Part shown: positions 10,655-21,900 of the stretch, piece by piece | Numbering within the stretch: the stretch's first letter is position 1 | Layout of the letters: every line of letters begins with the position of its first letter | Origin: Rehmannia glutinosa | Taxonomy: Eukaryota > Streptophyta > Magnoliopsida > Lamiales > Orobanchaceae | DNA length: 64,000 bases | NCBI GenBank assembly: GCA_016081115.2 | Contig: JABTTQ020000359.1 | Location: 61,001-125,000, forward strand | Reading direction: 5' to 3' | Made by a program: the position numbers and the translations under genes | Notes under the pieces: model-generated | What the model was told of the DNA's origin: nothing | What the model saw: the letters and a program-made list of their open reading frames with translations, nothing else | Database searches by the model: none

Positions 10655-12174
10655 TCAATGTTTCCTCAGGCCGAGAGCGGAGAGCACCACCATGAAAATG
10701 AGCAGCGCCACCGCGACGAACGCCGCCACCACCGCCCCGCTGATCCTCTGGCAGAAATCATTGAATTGCTGGCATATTGCCAGCCAATTCGCGTCCGAGT
10801 TCCCGTTGTGAGCTAGGTATACTATTGCCGCCGAGGAAGCCGCCGCCGACGTCGCCAAAGTCACCGTCAACTACAACCGAAAACGGAACAGGTGTTTTTT
10901 CAGCCCATTATGTGTTTTAGGTTTTAATACGAATGGTAAAAATTGAAATTAAAAATAAAATTGGGAACTTACTGTGTCGCAGACAATCAATAGAAGCCTT
11001 GGGCCTGCAACGAGAGGTCGAGCAATGGAGACTACGGAGAAGGGTACGGAGAGAACAAGGTACCCTGTAACTATTGACATAGCTATAACGAAGAACCTGG
11101 AATTGAATACCATGAACTTTAATTAGAAGTCATCACAATGGAAGCATATAAAAGGATAAATTTCAATTTTAGTGATGGTGTGACAAAATTGATCATTTTG
11201 AAATTATGTTTTGCAAAAATATACTGTATCTTTAAAAACTCTCGGATTTTATTTTTTGATCGCTATTAAAAAAAAACTCTCGGATTTAGTTCCTAATTAG
11301 ATGGGAATTCCAAATTTGTTCAGAAAATCTCAAGCGAGTTGCATTTGAACCCGAAAATTAGGGGTTTTGAGATAGATAGCAAAAGTTGAGAGTTTTGACT
11401 GATGTAATCGTTGATTAAGGTGTTGGGGAAAATGAAAATGTTTAGCCGGAAACACTATTTGGTTGGAGATTCGAAAATCCCCGAGTTTGTTTTTCTTTTC
11501 ACGTGCATCTCACGTGAAATTTTCCAATCAAATTTTGAAATTTCCTGAGCTAATTAGGACTAAATCCGAGAGTTTTTAAAAAGAAAAGTCTTATGTGAGG
11601 ACCGTCTCATGCATCTAAGTTAACGAGACGGATCTTAAACACATAAAAAAGGGGTTCTTTTTACGGGTATGAATTTGGGTCGAAATTATATTTAAATATA
11701 AGATTCGTCTCATGGATTATGAGACCGTCTTATACAACCTTTTGTGTTTTAAAAATACATGGAGATTTCCAAATGAGTTTTAAAAAGGACCAATTTTGCC
11801 ACACCGCATCATATATAGTCTAAAATTGCATTTCTCCCATATTAAATGTAAAAATCATTAATGTACTTATTTCTTAAATATAAATGAAAAATAAAAAAGA
11901 GAACTGACGTGAAAGTAGGGAGATCATCATAGCTAGCTTGGAACTGGAAGAACTGAGTGAAAAAGGGAAGAGTTTGTTCAGTTGTCCCCATGGTGATGGT
12001 GGCGGCTAAAGTGGCGGTGGCGGCACTTATACGGAGGATGAGGTCGAAAATGGCGACGCCCCTTTTGTATCCGGCGGCCTTCGCATTGTCAACCGCCCCA
12101 AGAAGTGGTGCTTTTCCTTTCCTTTCTCTGCTTGTTTCTGCAATTTCAACGGTTGTGGCCTCTCTTTTCTCCAT
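10655..12174 (-). CDS. CASP: Casparian strip membrane domain protein (CASP), 3 exons, 201 aa
   Basis: CASPs are four-helix plasma-membrane proteins of root endodermis that form the scaffold where lignin polymerises into the Casparian strip. Exons are 11909-12174, 10973-11096 and 10655-10870; all introns are GT-AG and phases join without a break. The N-terminus is hydrophilic (MEKREATTVEIAETSRERKGK). Helix 1 is followed by the first extracellular loop LPFFTQFFQFQASYDDLP, close to the diagnostic loop of true CASPs rather than CASP-like relatives. IVTGYLVLSVPFSVVSIARP follows, then AIVYLAHNGNSDANWLAICQQF, the most conserved second-loop block, and a last helix ending SALGLRKH. Length is normal. 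Intron 1 holds two foldback repeats. I cannot say which CASP number it is. Confidence 0.93.
11227..11582. repeat. Foldback/MITE-like repeat in CASP intron 1
   Basis: AAAACTCTCGGATTTAGT near 11272-11292 is inverted as ACTAAATCCGAGAGTTTT near 11560-11578, with a further direct copy of the left tip (ACTCTCGGATTT) at about 11238. Imperfect inverted ends and an AT-rich inside suggest a MITE. No clean target duplication is visible. Confidence 0.55.
11588..11745. repeat. Small inverted-repeat element in CASP intron 1
   Basis: CTTATGTGAGGACCGTCTCATG on the left is roughly inverted by ATGAGACCGTCTTATACAAC on the right. GAGACGG/CCGTCTC-tipped short repeats of this kind are common in plant introns. Confidence 0.45.
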
Positions 12175-12303
12175 CTCAGTTCACTAGAAATTGTCGAGAA
12201 GAAAGAGAGAAATATGCAAAAGGATTTCTTTTTTGTTTTTTGGCCCTGTGTAATATCTGTTAATTCCTTGATTGTGATATGAGAATGGGAAGACGAGAAG
12301 AGC

Positions 12304-12313
12304 TTTATATAAG
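12304..12313 (-). promoter_or_regulatory. TATA box of the CASP gene
   Basis: On the minus strand this reads TTATATAAAG, 130 bp upstream of the CASP start codon. That leaves room for a 5' UTR of about 100 nt. Confidence 0.6.
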
Positions 12314-12319
12314 GGCAAA

Positions 12320-12639
12320 GAAACAATTGATGAAACATTTGGTTAGAAGAGTTGGTTTTGGAGGTTTGATTTGTTGTTGCAATATTTAAATTTGGGTGGC
12401 ACAGGTTTACATAATGGAGAATGAAGAGTTGGTGCTAACTTTTAAATTATGATATAAATTAACTATTTAACAATCACCTCTATAGTACATTGACTTCAAA
12501 TTGAAAGTAAGTTGAACAAAGATATGCTTACTTTTTCTCTTTTCAATAACTCTGAAAATATGAGAATATCAACTGAATCAAAAGTTTTTGCTGGGTTCTC
12601 AGTACCCCAAAAAAAGAAATTAGGTTTGTTAATTTGGGG
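12320..12639. other. Upstream region of CASP
   Basis: AT-rich sequence with no gene. It should contain distal promoter elements of CASP, but no specific site can be named. Confidence 0.3.
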
Positions 12640-12647
12640 AGAGTTTT

Positions 12648-13343
12648 TAGGGATGGCAACGGGCGGGTTTGGTCAAACCCGGGACCCCCCCGCCAAGGAA
12701 AATTAGACCCGGGACCCGCCCCGCCCGCCTCAAGACCCGCCCCGCCCCCGCCCGCCTCAAAACCCGCCGGGGGTCTAGACCCGCTAGACCCCAAGTATTT
12801 TTTAAAATTATAATAATTTATATTTTTCTATTTTTGACCAAATTTTCAAAAGTAATCTAATGCCAATAGGTTAAAAATAAATAAATATAATTATTCAACT
12901 TATTATAACTATTTTTTTAGAATTGGCTACTATTAAGATTTTTTTAAAAAAATACTATTAGTATACTACAATAATACTCAACTAATATTTAAAATAAATA
13001 TTCAAAGTAGAATATTACAAGATATTATATTAGTAAATTAAACTTTAAAAGTAAATAATATTATATTAGTACTCAACTAATATTTTTAAACATATAACAC
13101 TCAAATTTAAAAATACATAATGCAAAAATATTTCAATATATATTTAAAAATATAGTAAAAATTAATATGCGGGGCGGGTCGGGGGCGGGTTCTATTGGAC
13201 CCGGGACCCGCCCCGGACCCGGGCGGGTTTTGTAATCTTGGACCCGAGACCCGCCCCGGGACCCGTTTATCCGGGTCTAGACCCGCCCCGTCGGGGCGGG
13301 TTTGATGCGGGGGCGGGTTTTGACCCGCCCCATTGCCATCCCT
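12648..13343. mobile_element. hAT-like nonautonomous element with GC-rich tips (GGGATGGCAA family)
   Basis: The 696-bp element opens TAGGGATGGCAACGGG and closes with its inverted form ATTGCCATCCCT. AGAGTTTT flanks both sides exactly (12640-12647 and 13344-13351), an 8-bp target duplication. Each end has a long tract of GGGCGGG/CCCGCCC words (12660-12790 and 13170-13330); the middle is AT-rich with no open frame. Confidence 0.82.
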
Positions 13344-13351
13344 AGAGTTTT

Positions 13352-13602
13352 CAAAGAAAATGGATTATAATAAGTCAAACAGGATTATTCCCATGATTAT
13401 ACAACTAACACAAACGCCTTCCCTAATCCACTATAGCAGTTTTACACAATAATACACTTTGTTTTATGGGCAATGGGGTACGGATCACTTTATTCATTTT
13501 TCACAAGGAAAAATGGTTGATTTGGTTTTGCCAACTATACTCTCAAGTCACAATGTTCTCATTAAGTCTGGATTTTCTATTATATATGGTATTTTATCAT
13601 AT
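13352..13602. other. Spacer without recognisable feature
   Basis: Ordinary AT-rich sequence between two transposons; no coding potential. Confidence 0.3.
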
Positions 13603-13610
13603 ATTTAAAT

Positions 13611-14274
13611 AGGGGTGGCAATCCTCGATACGACACGAAAATACGACCCAAATCTTACACGATATAAGTGGGTTAGGGTCGACCCATTTATTATTCTGGT
13701 CATAATAGTGTCAGACCCAATTAACCCAAATAGTAAATATGTCAGTTTCGAGTTGACCCGAAATGACCCACTGAACCCATTTAACTCGTTTGAAGAAGAA
13801 AATTCTAATCAATTCTACTTTGATATTTAGTGAGTTAATTAATTGTCTTTTTCATTGATACTTACATCATAAATTTGTGTTTTCTCTTCAACCTTAATTG
13901 CGTTTTTTATTTAAATGTTAACATATTGTAGGAATGCAACAATGCAACTTATTAGAAGTTTGTCCATGTTCCTTGGAGGCATAATCCAATAAGTCTTATA
14001 TCAAGTCAAATTATGATTTACATATTTTGATTGTAATTTGTAATTCGTTATGCTTTTTAATATTATATATATAAATAACCCCAAATCCCCATTTATCATA
14101 ATAAATAGATAATCTATTCAAGGTTGAAAATATACAAGTCATTTTGGGTCGTATTCGGGTTGACCCATCTGTTTCAAATAATTAAACGGGTTGTGTTCGG
14201 GTTGGCCAAATTTGTGTAATTCTCGTGTTTCAACATGACTCGCGAACCCAAACACGACTCGAATTGCACTCCTA
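13611..14274. mobile_element. hAT-like nonautonomous element (AGGGGTGGCAAT tips)
   Basis: The left tip AGGGGTGGCAAT and the inverted right tip AGGAGTGCAAT face outward. ATTTAAAT occurs on both sides (13603-13610 and 14275-14282), an 8-bp target duplication. The subterminal parts carry repeated GGGTCG/CGACCC and CGGGTTG words; the 664-bp body codes for nothing recognisable. Confidence 0.75.
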
Positions 14275-14282
14275 ATTTAAAT

Positions 14283-14844
14283 GTAATGATATCTTGTTAT
14301 ATTATGTGAATGCCACACCAATGAAACACCATTTGCGTTTGGTTTTAATAACTCTAACTAAAAATCCAAATTACTTATTCCTTACAATTAATAGCATAAT
14401 TTATTTATTAATTCAAAACCTAATTTTTATTCCAAAGCACATGATTTGGAAACCGGACTGGCCTGTCCGGTCGGACCGATTGAATGGGTGGTAGGACCGG
14501 TCCAATTAGGCCTCAAAAAGTCGTTTTCACGCTTGAACCGGTGAGAACCAATTTTTGATTAATTTTTTATTTTTATTTTTCTTGAACTACTATAAAAACT
14601 TAAGAGTTTTATATTTGGTATATGTTACATTTATTAGATTATTTGAATTTTGGTTATACAAAATAATATTTTTAGTTGCTTGCATATTTTTATGTAATTT
14701 TATTTTGAAAACTTTTTACATAATAATTAATATATTACATCATTATTTTATATGATATAATAAAAAATTAATTAATTCTTATCAAATAGGTTAAACCAAT
14801 TAATCAGTAGCTTAGCTTGAACAGTTTGCTCACCGATCCAGTTT
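14283..14844. repeat. Spacer with degraded CCGG-rich inverted-repeat element
   Basis: GGACTGGCCTGTCCGGTCGG and GGACCGGTCC (14455-14505), with a weak inverted counterpart near 14800-14850 (CACCGATCCAG), look like the tips of an old MITE. The middle is very AT-rich. No gene. Confidence 0.35.
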
Positions 14845-14925
14845 TCACTTAGTAGTCTAATGGTAAAATATTTGTAAAATTTTGGTATATGTCTGAGTCC
14901 GATTCCCACCTACTAAAGCCATTTA
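14845..14925 (+). repeat. Possible tRNA-derived SINE fragment
   Basis: TAGTCTAATGGTAAAAT resembles a pol III A box and GAGTCCGATTCCCACC a B box, about 45 bases apart. No poly(A) tail or target duplication is clear, so it is a weak call. Confidence 0.3.
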
Positions 14926-15006
14926 TACTGAAAAAACATGATAAAGAAAATCAAAATGCAAGTAAGGAAATGTGGAAAAGAAAAGAAAGAGACTAATTTT
15001 GAGTAA

Positions 15007-15013
15007 GGCCCAT
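15007..15013 (+). promoter_or_regulatory. Site II-like GGCCCAT motif upstream of CYP18-2
   Basis: GGCCCAT lies 84 bp before the start codon. Such TGGGCC/GGCCCA motifs are frequent in promoters of housekeeping plant genes and are TCP-factor targets. The function here is inferred only from motif and position. Confidence 0.4.
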
Positions 15014-15096
15014 ACCCGACCCGTCATCTCAACAAAAGACCCAACTGACCCATTTCGAGAGACATCACTCTCGCGGCTCGCACACTTCTCGAATCA

Positions 15097-17197
15097 ATGG
15101 CGCTTCGAGAGAGGAGAGAGACGCTGGCGAATGCCGACGGAGGTCCGCCGGAGGTCACTCTCGAGACTTCAATGGGACCTTTTACGGTTGAGATGTATTA
15201 CCACCACGCGCCTAGAACATGCGAGAATTTCGTGAAGCTCGCTCGCAAGGGCTACTACAACAACGTCAAATTCCACAGAATCATTAAGGTTCGTCTCTCA
15301 CTTTCCTTTTCCGTCTATTCTCTCACACAAACAAGTCTCTTTTTGATTCCGTGATTTTACTGTTTGGAATGGTTTTATAGTTTGTGTATTTGGACTATTT
15401 GTGTGTATTTTGTGGTTTTACAGGATTTTATAGTGCAAGGAGGTGACCCTACCGGAACTGGAAGGGGTGGCGAATCCATCTATGGGTATTTTTTTTTTCG
15501 CTCTCTTTGTTAAATACTTGTAGAGGCTATTTCTTTGTTTCGCTTACGCTCATGCTTTCTCTTGGTGGTTAGTACTAATTTTGTTTTACCAAAATAAGAT
15601 ATGAATTTCTAGGGCAACATTTTAAGATTTAGTCTGCGTTTTTCCAATGCCATATTTTCACATTTGTATGCTTGAAGTACTTATATTGAATGCAGTTTGG
15701 CTCACTTTTTTCATTGGGCTTTGGTTCAGTTACCTTTTCCTTTTCTTTTAGGTTTATGCTCTATGTTGGTTGTCTTCGTTAAATTCATTTTCTTCGTGTG
15801 GGATGAAGGCATAATGGTGGCATCTTGGGGTTTTGAACTTAAAGATATGATTTTATTTAACTACTCATAGGTTTGGTCAAAATATTTTCTTTGAGGTGAT
15901 CTGCTGGCTCATCTCGCTATATGCCAGTGTTTGGATGAGGTGACATGATACTTCGTGACAAGAATTTGGTTTCAAATTTTGACTTCAAATCTTTTTTGTT
16001 AACTTGTTTACTGCAGTAAGCACTTTGATGATGAGATACATCGGGAGTTGAAGCATACTGGAGCTGGTATCATATCCATGGCAAATGCTGGTCCGAATAC
16101 AAATGGAAGTCAGTTCTTTATAACTTTGGCGCCTGCGCCTTCTCTGGATGGTAAGTATAATAGTTGAGTAAAAATTGTATTAATGCATCAAGCAGCCTCA
16201 TTTGTTTGAGGCTGTGAAGAACATTTTGTAATATGTGATGTCATTGTTCCATCTTATCATTGATGTTACATATAATATGCTGATGCCTCTGATTTTGAAA
16301 TGTCCTTGTTGATATTTAAAGTTAGGATCTGCATTTTGAATATGATTATTCAATCAGTTTTTGTAATCTTTAACGATTTATGTGGAGCTTATATCAAACC
16401 ATGCTTCCAAATCTAACTTGACTTTGTATCAAACATATACTTGGATTTATAGCATGTCCTTGGGCTACCTTGTTAATCTTTGGAAACGTCATGCAAGGAG
16501 AAGATTGATCAATTTGAATGTCTCTTGTGCAGCAAAAGCTCGTTTTTGGCATGCTATTGTCAGTCACCTGTTGTTTCTGCTTAGGTGTTTCAACCTTCAT
16601 TAAATGTATCAAAATTTGTTTTAACAGGGAAGCATACAATATTTGGAAGAGTATGTAGAGGAATGGAAATTATCAAGAGACTTGGTAGTGTGCAAACTGA
16701 TAACACCGATCGGTACGCCCAATTAGTCATTATCTTATTGGCTGTTTACATGATGAAACTATATTGAGCAAATAGGTACAGAGATAATTGGCAATTTCAG
16801 TTGGTTTCTAAGGCTTGGCATTGGAATAACATATGTTTCAACCCTGAGTTAAAATCTCGCATGGAGTACTCGTTCATAGTGAGCTTTAGTTTAGACAAAT
16901 ATTTTTGTGATCAATAACCACTAAGGCATAGTTTCAATGCTACATCAATCATGCCTTGTTTAGAAAATTCTTTTCCCAAGTTTTTGTGCCCGTCTTCAAA
17001 ATCTATGAGAGCTAGATTTTGCTTGGAATTTAATCACGATCTTATGATTAGCATTTGGTAGTGTAATCTGACCTGATGTTTCATGAGTTATGCATGATAA
17101 CTTGTTTTAGTTTTAACATCTCTTTGCATGATGGTATTTTGGTTAATCCAGGCCTATACATGATGTGAAGATACTAAGGGCGAGTGTTAAAGACTAA
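15097..17197 (+). CDS. CYP18-2: Peptidyl-prolyl cis-trans isomerase, cyclophilin CYP18-2 (PPIL1 orthologue), 5 exons, 172 aa
   Basis: Single-domain cyclophilins of the PPIL1 type isomerise X-Pro bonds and sit in the activated spliceosome next to SKIP/SNW1. Exons are 15097-15288, 15424-15485, 16017-16150, 16628-16712 and 17152-17197; all introns are GT-AG and the frame is intact. PPEVTLETSMGPFTVEMYY opens the domain. FHRIIKDFIVQGGDPTGTG carries the catalytic Arg (residue 61), Phe and Gln; ANAGPNTNGSQFFITLAP and GKHTIFGRVCRGME follow. Ser stands before LDGKHTIFG where cyclophilin A has the cyclosporin-contacting Trp. The end is PIHDVKILRASVKD. The first methionine gives about eight more N-terminal residues than the Arabidopsis protein I remember. 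Confidence 0.95.
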
Positions 17198-18929
17198 GCT
17201 TCTTACACATCAAATTCCAAGTGGTTAGCTGATGAAGCCCTCAAACAACTCGTCAATGGTTGATGTTATTGGAACTTTATTTTCAGGCATAATTTTCAAG
17301 GCCTCGGATTTCTGGTTTTGGCCAATGTGCTACTTTCGTATTAGACACTTACTGTAGTTGATATGCTGCAACGGAAACCATATATATGTAACCGGAAAAT
17401 TATGCTCCGTGCAGCTGCCACTGTGCTTGCTGCTAATTTTGTTTGGCAGAGAAAGTGTTAGTTACAGATTGAGACTGTACCTTGGAGTATGATTCTTGGA
17501 GTGCCCAGCGTTTATGTATTTAATATCAGGTTTTACAATAGTTGCTTGCAAACAAAATCTGTCTTTTGCGTATTCTGATAGTATTGATATAGAGTTTTGC
17601 AGAATTCGTTGCCGCACCTTCTCCAACATTTTTTGAACACCACCTTACAGAGACGAAAATACTTGGGTTAATGTTTGCTTATGAAAATTTTATGCAAAGC
17701 TTTTGCTTTTTTTTTTTAATCCCAATGTATGATTACTTGTGATTTTTTTTTCAAACATATATATATACACATATCAGTAATTCTCATTTTTTTCAATCAT
17801 ATTTAATTATTATTTTACTAAAAAAATACCACATCAATCGTCACTATCGCATTGTTTCATTTGGAAAATCCATCAATTGCTATTATTATTATATTTGATT
17901 TCACAATCAATCACTATAAAAGCCCATTCTTTTTTTTTTTTTCAAAAAAGAAACAAAATACTGTCACTGCGCAAAGTCAAACAATTACTCCCGATAAAAA
18001 TCTTCGAAAACCAATTACTCCCGAGCACTCTTTGGGTGCTCATGTGTTTTGGTCAAATGTTAGATAATTTAATGGTTTACAGTACAGTAGATGCCATTGA
18101 TCAAGTGTTTGAATGAATAAATATTTCATTTTTTTTATTAAAAAAATAAAATTTCTTGTTAGTTATCCAGTCATTTCGATCTAACATAATAGCACCTCCA
18201 TGATGAATGATTTACAATACAAAACTAACATACCCAGGAAGTGAAAATTGTAATCAACGCGCCCTAAGGTAATGTTTGGAAGCTCTTAAAAAAAACAGTT
18301 GCTCTCAACTACTAGATGAATAAAAAAGTTGTTTTCTCCGCATCCAAAAACTAAGAATCACTTATTTTTAGAGTTTGCAAATTGAGTTTTCAATCGTCAA
18401 TGTGCTGCTCCACTAATTTGAACTGACTTCCAAGAGTGCAGTTATAATCTTTTCACCCATGTTTGTTCTTACACTTGTAATGTACTTTTCAAAAAAAAAA
18501 AAAAAAACACTTGTAATGTAAAACGAACTTCTCTTGCCAAGGACATTAATTAACTTTCACAACAATAGCATCTTTTATATTGCAAAAACCCCACTCATAA
18601 GTTATAACAAAGGGGTAGAATTGACAAGATTCCTAATACAGGCCCACAGCACTACTATTTCATGTCCCTGCGCTAGATTTTATATCTTGACCAAATACAT
18701 ATTTCAAATATTTCCTAGTCTACTTTCAGTATCATACCTCCCTAAACAAATTTCAGTCTCAACAGCTTCAGGAGATGATAAAATGCTGCCAAAACCAAGT
18801 CATATCCCAGTCTATCATATAATGCCCCATTAAATATATGATACAAAGGGGCTTTCCATCATGAATACAGAACGTCGCCACTGGCTAACACAACTACCCG
18901 ATTGACTGAATTTCGACGAACCGTTCCAT
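17198..18929. other. Shared 3' region of the convergent CYP18-2 and SPY genes
   Basis: The first few hundred bases should be the CYP18-2 3' UTR, and the part below 18940 the SPY 3' UTR. The middle holds poly(T)/poly(A) runs (17707-17719, 17930-17942, 18491-18507), AT dinucleotide runs and no credible gene. Confidence 0.4.
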
Positions 18930-18939
18930 CAAATAAAAT

Positions 18940-21900
18940 TCAATTCAATTTGGCTAAGTTACTATTCTGATTCAACAGCGACCCATTTTCTTCTCCGCGT
19001 GAAGTATTCAATGAGGAGCATTGCCCGAGGTTAAACCCATTGGCCTTAATTGGTGAAATATTAACTTTTTTCGGTTCAGGAAAGCTTACAGCCACCTCTT
19101 CTGGAATAACCTGTTGTGAATGGAGCTGCTGTTGTGATTGCAATTGTTCGATTTCCATACGCCTAAGAGACGGCACATCATTCTTGCAATAACGCTGCCA
19201 CATATTCCTGTATGCTGATTCCAGGCCTTGGGCGAATTTAGATCCGTCACAAAGGGGAGATTTAAGCATGAGATCTCGCAGTCTCATTCTCAAGTTTGAG
19301 AGGGCAGTGATATCGAGGCCAACTGTAGAGCTAGCTCTACATATTCGTCTTCGTTCTTGGCCACCAGATTGCTCAATCCTGTAGTGCAAATGCATTTGTC
19401 CATCAAATAATCATAATTTTTTTTTTTTAATGCAGGTTAGTTTATGTAGCATTCTCATCAACTCATGTTGTGTCAAATATACTAAAGGAAAAAGATGCAT
19501 AAAATGTCTTTAATATTTTCATATTACTAGTCCTCAGACATATGCAAAACACGACTACCACTAGGTATAGAAGTTATCACAAGTAACGCAAGTGGTTCAT
19601 TGTATTTTTATCCGTTAAACAGGAAAGGAAACTCTTAAAACATGAACACCAAAAAAGGTAAATCTCGTAGTGAAGAATCGCCGACATCCTCTGATGAAAA
19701 TCACAGAGCCTATATAGATAATCAGAGCATTACTGTTGCAGCTTAAGAAGCCTATAACAGGTTTTTAATCTCATCTTACAGGAAATGAAAATACATTGTT
19801 AATAGTTTATTGATTTCTCTGTATGTTGTGAATAGGTAACATTTTCACATAGCTCATATTGTGTCAGCTTTTATACTTACTGAGCAAATATTTATCTGCA
19901 GGATACAAGAACAAAATGGTATGTGGTAATGAAAATCATATGAAAACAAAAAACAAATACGTACCAACTGTTTTGAGAAGACTCACACCAACATTATGAG
20001 CATGTACCGGACCTCCCATAGTGACACATGGTACTCCCATGAATAGAGACTCACATGTGGTAGTTGTCCCAGCATAAGGAAAAGTATCCAAGCTAGGAAC
20101 AGAAAAAGCTTTCCATTAACCTCAGAAGCATGTCATGCACCATAATAATCTAGAACCTAGTAATGGTTTATCTCAAGTAAATCAAATACTTTGTTATTTG
20201 CTCTTGGGCTAGTCCCATAAGATTCTTTGGTACATGTTATGCCATATACATGCTTGAAGCAAAGCATGATCGCTGGAATTTTCTGTAAAGATTCAGCTAC
20301 AATCAAGTGACAGAAGGTAAGGCTAACACAACAGAACATTGTGACCGTGTCATAAAAATAACAAGGTTGTAACATCATGACATTTTTAGTTATACTTTAG
20401 AACTAGCAACTTTGATCGACAATGGAAGACTTTACGCTTAGAACTGTCGCATAAGGATGTGGTTTATCAGGTGCAAAAAGATAATCAAAGTCACCTGATG
20501 TCCATTAAAGAATAAGCTTGCATATGATCATGGTTGAGAATAATTAGAGGCAGAAGATCAACACGCAGTGATTCCAATCCCAGCTTCTCCAGTGTCGAAA
20601 GAAATTGCTGTCTCACACTATCACAGCAAAAAGGCTTGCACTTCACAATAAGCCGAGAATTTGGAACTGCACATAGAATCCTAGCCCAGACTTGCAGCAC
20701 TCTAGGTGTTATCTGATGTAATTGAAATAGTTAACAAGTGAGAACGATAGAATGTTAAAACCAAGTGTAACATGCTTATTTGACTGTTCCAACACCTTTG
20801 CAAGATTGTTGAAGCTACCAAAAGTGACAAAGCCATTAGATAGAGCAGGAGCTGGAGAGACTGGCCCTGCTTCAGGGGAAGGAGTGTAGCACAGAAATGA
20901 GTCAGGTAATCGCACTAACTCTTCAACGTGCCTGCCATTAACAGAAAAGTTGTATACAATTAAAGTTCAAGCTTAAGATAGGGATTCAGTCGCCATTGTG
21001 ACAACAGAAGAAAAATTGGAAGAGATGTTTGACAATTACTTCTGTTTTGTATCAACCGGTCAGCCAGAGCATCAGATATCCTGTAATCGATGGTAGGCAA
21101 ACCAGTTGTATTAGGGTAGCCAATCCATGTAACCTACAAAGCCAAGAATATATGAAGGCATTATCAGAAGTAATATGTTGAGTTCTATCATCATGGGTCC
21201 AAAATGCAGCTTTTTTTTAAGTAATCTAAAGTGCTGCGAAGTTTTCTTCAACTGTTTGAATGATATAGTTAGACTCTTACTAGTTTTTTTTTTTTTTTTG
21301 GAGTACATATCCTGGGAGAGGAGAGTGATGGTAATCGAACCCTAGACCTCTGGCCTAGGCTTGAGGGTCTTAACCGCCGACCACTATCCAATTCCCAGAT
21401 TCTTGCTAGTTATAAACATACGAAACACGAACTTGGTATTAAAGGGCTACAAAGTGCGTCAACCCAAAATGGTATGCAGTAAAGCAGAGTCCAAGTTAAT
21501 TTCTTTTAAAGGTCATGAATATTTCAGGGTATTGTGATCTTTGACAAAAACTAGTTAAATTAGACATGAGTATGATTCTTTAAATGAATGAAGGATCCAA
21601 CTTCCTTTTATGTTAAGCTCTCAAAAGTCCAACTTCAAATGTCGCATGATGTAGAACTCTTCCCTCAAAACATAAAAACAGTGAACGAGAAGAGCAACAC
21701 TAGTATAGCACCAAATGATGCAGTAATTTGGAATAGACTCAGAAATACCTGAACAGGTGCAGGCCGGCACGCCATCATTCCCAACTTGTTGTTTGCAGTA
21801 TGACCAGTAAGTTCAACCAAGATATCAACTTTATCTTCTCTAACCAAACTCGCCACTTTTTTCTCATCAATCCCATAAATGTCCCTCCATGTTCCACCAT

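Noticed and set aside
14972..15235. 87-codon plus-strand frame overlapping the start of CYP18-2
   Set aside because: Another frame of the CYP18-2 5' UTR and first exon.
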